Assembly (NCBI GenBank): GCA_963522175.1
Contig: CAUQXC010000006.1
Span: forward strand, 97,504-161,503
Source: CAKAHY01 sp963522175
GTDB lineage: Bacteria > Bacillota > Clostridia > Lachnospirales > Lachnospiraceae
Direction: 5' to 3'
DNA length: 64,000 nt
Both the position numbers and the translations under genes were made by a program. Position 1 is the first letter of the stretch; each line of letters opens with the position of its first letter. Shown one piece after another: positions 62,209-64,000 of this stretch. The notes below the pieces were generated by a model. The model saw only the letters and a program-made list of their open reading frames with translations, was not told the DNA's origin and did no database searches.

Positions 62209-62974
62209 TTTCAGCCTTTCTGTAAAACAGCATTAAAAGCTTTGCCGTCCGTCTTCCCCATAATCTTTCAAATATCAAAAGCTCTTCTTTCGCTCTTACA
62301 TCACTATCTATACAAAGCTTTGTAGTGCTGAGATTATGGACTCTGTAATATATAAGCGGTCTTTCTACGCAAATCCATCTGTAGTTGTCTTTTGACAGTC
62401 TCAGAAGCGCTTCCCAGTCTACCACAAAACTATATCTATCCTTAAAAAGCTGCTCACCGCACAAACTCTTATCATAACAGCATGAAGGGCAAATTATCGG
62501 ATTGCCGAAGCTTATGCTCAGTCTTTTCACCATAGGAATATTCGATAATGCGAATATTCGAAGCGGTAATCTCAACATACACTTAACATCCTCTATAAGA
62601 CCGTTCTTAACCTGCCCGTCTTCCTTTATTGTTTGGGAAGCACAGGTAAAAAGATTCATATCTTTGTAATACTTTTTAGACAACAAAACATATTTTACAT
62701 AATCTTTATCATATATATCGTCCTGATGCGCTATTGTAACAAGAGCGGTTTTTGCACATTTATAAGCAAAATTCCAATCATTTGCTATACCATTTTTTTC
62801 CTCATTTACGAATAAGTCAAGCTCATACTTTTTCGCCAGCGAGCTTATATGGGAATTCGGGGTAGATGTGCATATTATAATATTCGATTTAATACTCTGC
62901 GCAAGCAAAGACAATATACATTTTTCAAGGTAAGGCGATTCTTTATAGGCACAAACCGAAAAAGTATGTAACAT
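62195..62974 (-). CDS. Family 2 glycosyltransferase
   Basis: 259 residues, a single GT-A domain: TFSVCAYKESPYLEKCILSL, a variant metal site IAHQDDIYDKDYV (QDD instead of DxD) and a late WEALLRLSK acceptor region. No membrane anchor, so cytosolic on lipid-linked acceptors. The donor sugar is unknown. It lies 2 bases after the GmhA-like gene. Confidence 0.85.
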   Translation of the reverse strand: MLHTFSVCAYKESPYLEKCILSLLAQSIKSNIIICTSTPNSHISSLAKKYELDLFVNEEKNGIANDWNFAYKCAKTALVTIAHQDDIYDKDYVKYVLLSKKYYKDMNLFTCASQTIKEDGQVKNGLIEDVKCMLRLPLRIFALSNIPMVKRLSISFGNPIICPSCCYDKSLCGEQLFKDRYSFVVDWEALLRLSKDNYRWICVERPLIYYRVHNLSTTKLCIDSDVRAKEELLIFERLWGRRTAKLLMLFYRKAESAYK

Positions 62975-62976
62975 AT

Positions 62977-63612
62977 CTACTCCTCAAAAAAATACTCTTC
63001 CAACTCCAAGCATAAAGCATGATATATAGGAAGATGCAATTCCTGAATTTTAAAGGTCTCCATCTCGGGCACTATGATACTTAAATCGGAATACTTTTTA
63101 AGCTTTCCGCCATCTTTTCCCGTAAGGGTTATAACCTTCATGCCTTTTGCCTTTGCGGTAACAGCCGCATAAAGCAGATTCTTTGAATTTCCCGAAGTGG
63201 ATATACACAAAAGCACATCTCCCTCATCTCCGTATCCATATACCTGTTGAGCAAATATCATATTGGGATCTACATCATTGGCAAAAGCCGTACTGAGCCC
63301 TGAGTGACCCGTTATCGCTATAGCCTTTAAGCCCGATTGTAAGCTTCTTGACAGCTCCTCTCCCAAAACCTCGTCACAGGAACACAGCTTTTCCTTTACT
63401 TCTTCGGATATTCTTCTTCTCTTACAGAATCCCTTCATAAGCTCTCCGACGATATGCTCCGAATCCGCCGCACTTCCTCCGTTTCCGCCTACCAAAAGCT
63501 TAGCATTATTCTTATAAGCGTCTCTTAATATCTCAAAGGCGCTTACTATATCCTTCTCCACAGCTTTAAGCACCGGATATCTGTCCGTGAGTTCATTTAT
63601 AAATTTATTCAT
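62977..63612 (-). CDS. SIS-domain sugar isomerase, GmhA-like
   Basis: 211 residues. GGNGGSAADSEHIVGELMKGF and the LCISTSGNSKNLLYAAV phosphate loop match phosphoheptose isomerase (GmhA) and related SIS proteins; catalytic Glu and His candidates (ELHLPIYHALCLELEEYF) are at the C-terminus. GmhA turns sedoheptulose-7-phosphate into a heptose phosphate, but no hddA/hddC partners are in the window, so the exact sugar is uncertain. First gene of the surface-polysaccharide operon. Confidence 0.82.
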   Translation of the reverse strand: MNKFINELTDRYPVLKAVEKDIVSAFEILRDAYKNNAKLLVGGNGGSAADSEHIVGELMKGFCKRRRISEEVKEKLCSCDEVLGEELSRSLQSGLKAIAITGHSGLSTAFANDVDPNMIFAQQVYGYGDEGDVLLCISTSGNSKNLLYAAVTAKAKGMKVITLTGKDGGKLKKYSDLSIIVPEMETFKIQELHLPIYHALCLELEEYFFEE

Positions 63613-63653
63613 ATTTTAGTTACCTGCTCTTTCTTTTTCAATAATCTCGCTCT

Positions 63654-63682
63654 AGTTTATCATACTTAACACTATTTTTCAA
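63654..63682 (-). promoter_or_regulatory. Promoter of the polysaccharide operon
   Basis: TTGAAA (63677-63682), 17 bases, TAAACT (63654-63659), about 40 bases before ATG 63612. The ten to eleven genes to 51.5 kb are separated by at most 30 bases. The remaining 63683-63792 shows only AT-rich sequence with short ATGATT repeats. Confidence 0.65.
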
Positions 63683-63792
63683 AGAGACTTTAATTCTATT
63701 TTGTTAAAATCGGATTATTTACGATTGGGTTGTGATTATTATGATTGTCATGATTGATTTTTAATGAAACTGATTACGGAAATATCTATATG

Positions 63793-63818
63793 AAAAAAGA
63801 GCCATCGTAATGACTCTT
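63793..63818 (-). terminator. Intrinsic terminator after tRNA-Cys
   Basis: AAGAGTCAT/ATGGCTCTT (one G-T pair), four-base loop, six T on the minus strand. Confidence 0.85.
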
Positions 63819-63823
63819 AAAAG

Positions 63824-63895
63824 AGGCGACAGTCAGATTTGAACTGACGAATCAGGGTGTTGCAGACCCACGCCTTACCACTTGGCTATGTCGCC
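63824..63895 (-). tRNA. tRNA-Cys (GCA)
   Basis: Acceptor GGCGACA/TGTCGCC, discriminator T. The GGGT/ACCC anticodon stem carries loop CTGCAAC, anticodon GCA. AGTTCAAATCT T-arm. CCA not encoded. Followed by a strong terminator 6 bases downstream. Confidence 0.94.
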
Positions 63896-64000
63896 ACATG
63901 ACAAAATTTAAAGTCGTAAACATCAACTTTAAATTTATAATCGATATTAAAACTCATACCTTGAAAACCACACATCAAACTTCATCAACTAAAAACCTAA

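Overview
The window looks like a chromosome segment of a low-GC Gram-positive anaerobe of the class Clostridia, probably Lachnospiraceae-like. The reasons are the gene order rpmG-secE-nusG-rplK, TTGACA/TATAAT promoters with 17-bp spacers, a single-chain PurL, a purine operon that pairs a stand-alone AICAR formyltransferase with a PurO-type IMP cyclohydrolase, and choline/glucan-binding-type cell-wall repeats. The family assignment is inference. Almost everything is on the minus strand. Exceptions are a five-tRNA cluster, a small membrane-protein gene, a CPBP protease and a BCCT transporter.

Layout. 1-1.9 kb: rplK (cut by the window edge), nusG, secE and rpmG behind one strong promoter, then an MGMT-type alkyltransferase domain protein. 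1.9-12.7 kb: an accessory region with a YtrA-type GntR repressor, an ABC ATPase and three paralogous permeases. One permease is frameshifted in a 9-A tract and one stands alone behind a degenerate copy of the GntR promoter/operator. A Nudix hydrolase sits between two permeases. A decaying cluster of small membrane/secreted proteins and one orphan membrane gene flanked by imperfect palindromic repeats complete this region. 13.1-13.7 kb: tRNA Pro-Arg-Gly-His-Gln. 13.7-25.3 kb: the complete IMP pathway from PRPP, as the nine-gene operon purE-C-F-M-O-(AICAR FTase)-N-D-L. It is preceded by a roughly 250-nt leader that ends in an intrinsic terminator. 25.3-28.3 kb: nfeD-SPFH-lysR-yczE-like operon. 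28.3-30.7 kb: a MATE transporter fused to a C39-like cysteine peptidase domain, and a small membrane protein.

30.8-40.5 kb: three surface proteins with cell-wall-binding repeats, including a 2264-residue subtilase with BspA-type leucine-rich repeats. 40.7-49.8 kb: CPBP protease, then DUF1934-murI-ddl-GntR-ispE (one operon), GNAT-cyclophilin, a Ca2+/Na+ antiporter, a secreted MBL-fold hydrolase and a lipoprotein. 49.8-63.6 kb: BCCT transporter, then a long surface-polysaccharide operon. That operon holds a GmhA-like isomerase, two GT2 glycosyltransferases, three large membrane proteins, rfbF-rfbG-rfbH for a CDP-3,6-dideoxyhexose precursor, LicD and a small XRE regulator. tRNA-Cys lies at the right edge.

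The most interesting signals are as follows. (1) The purE leader has a promoter, a possible 49-codon reading frame, internal pairing and a terminator, and matches no riboswitch class I recognise. (2) An almost identical palindrome overlaps the -10 box of two unrelated promoters 5 kb apart, those of the choline-binding-protein locus and the ispE-GntR-ddl-murI operon. (3) The MATE-C39 peptidase fusion. (4) The three-copy permease family shows frameshift decay and a fossil operator. (5) LicD in a polysaccharide operon on the same stretch as choline-binding-type proteins offers a plausible ligand-receptor pairing.
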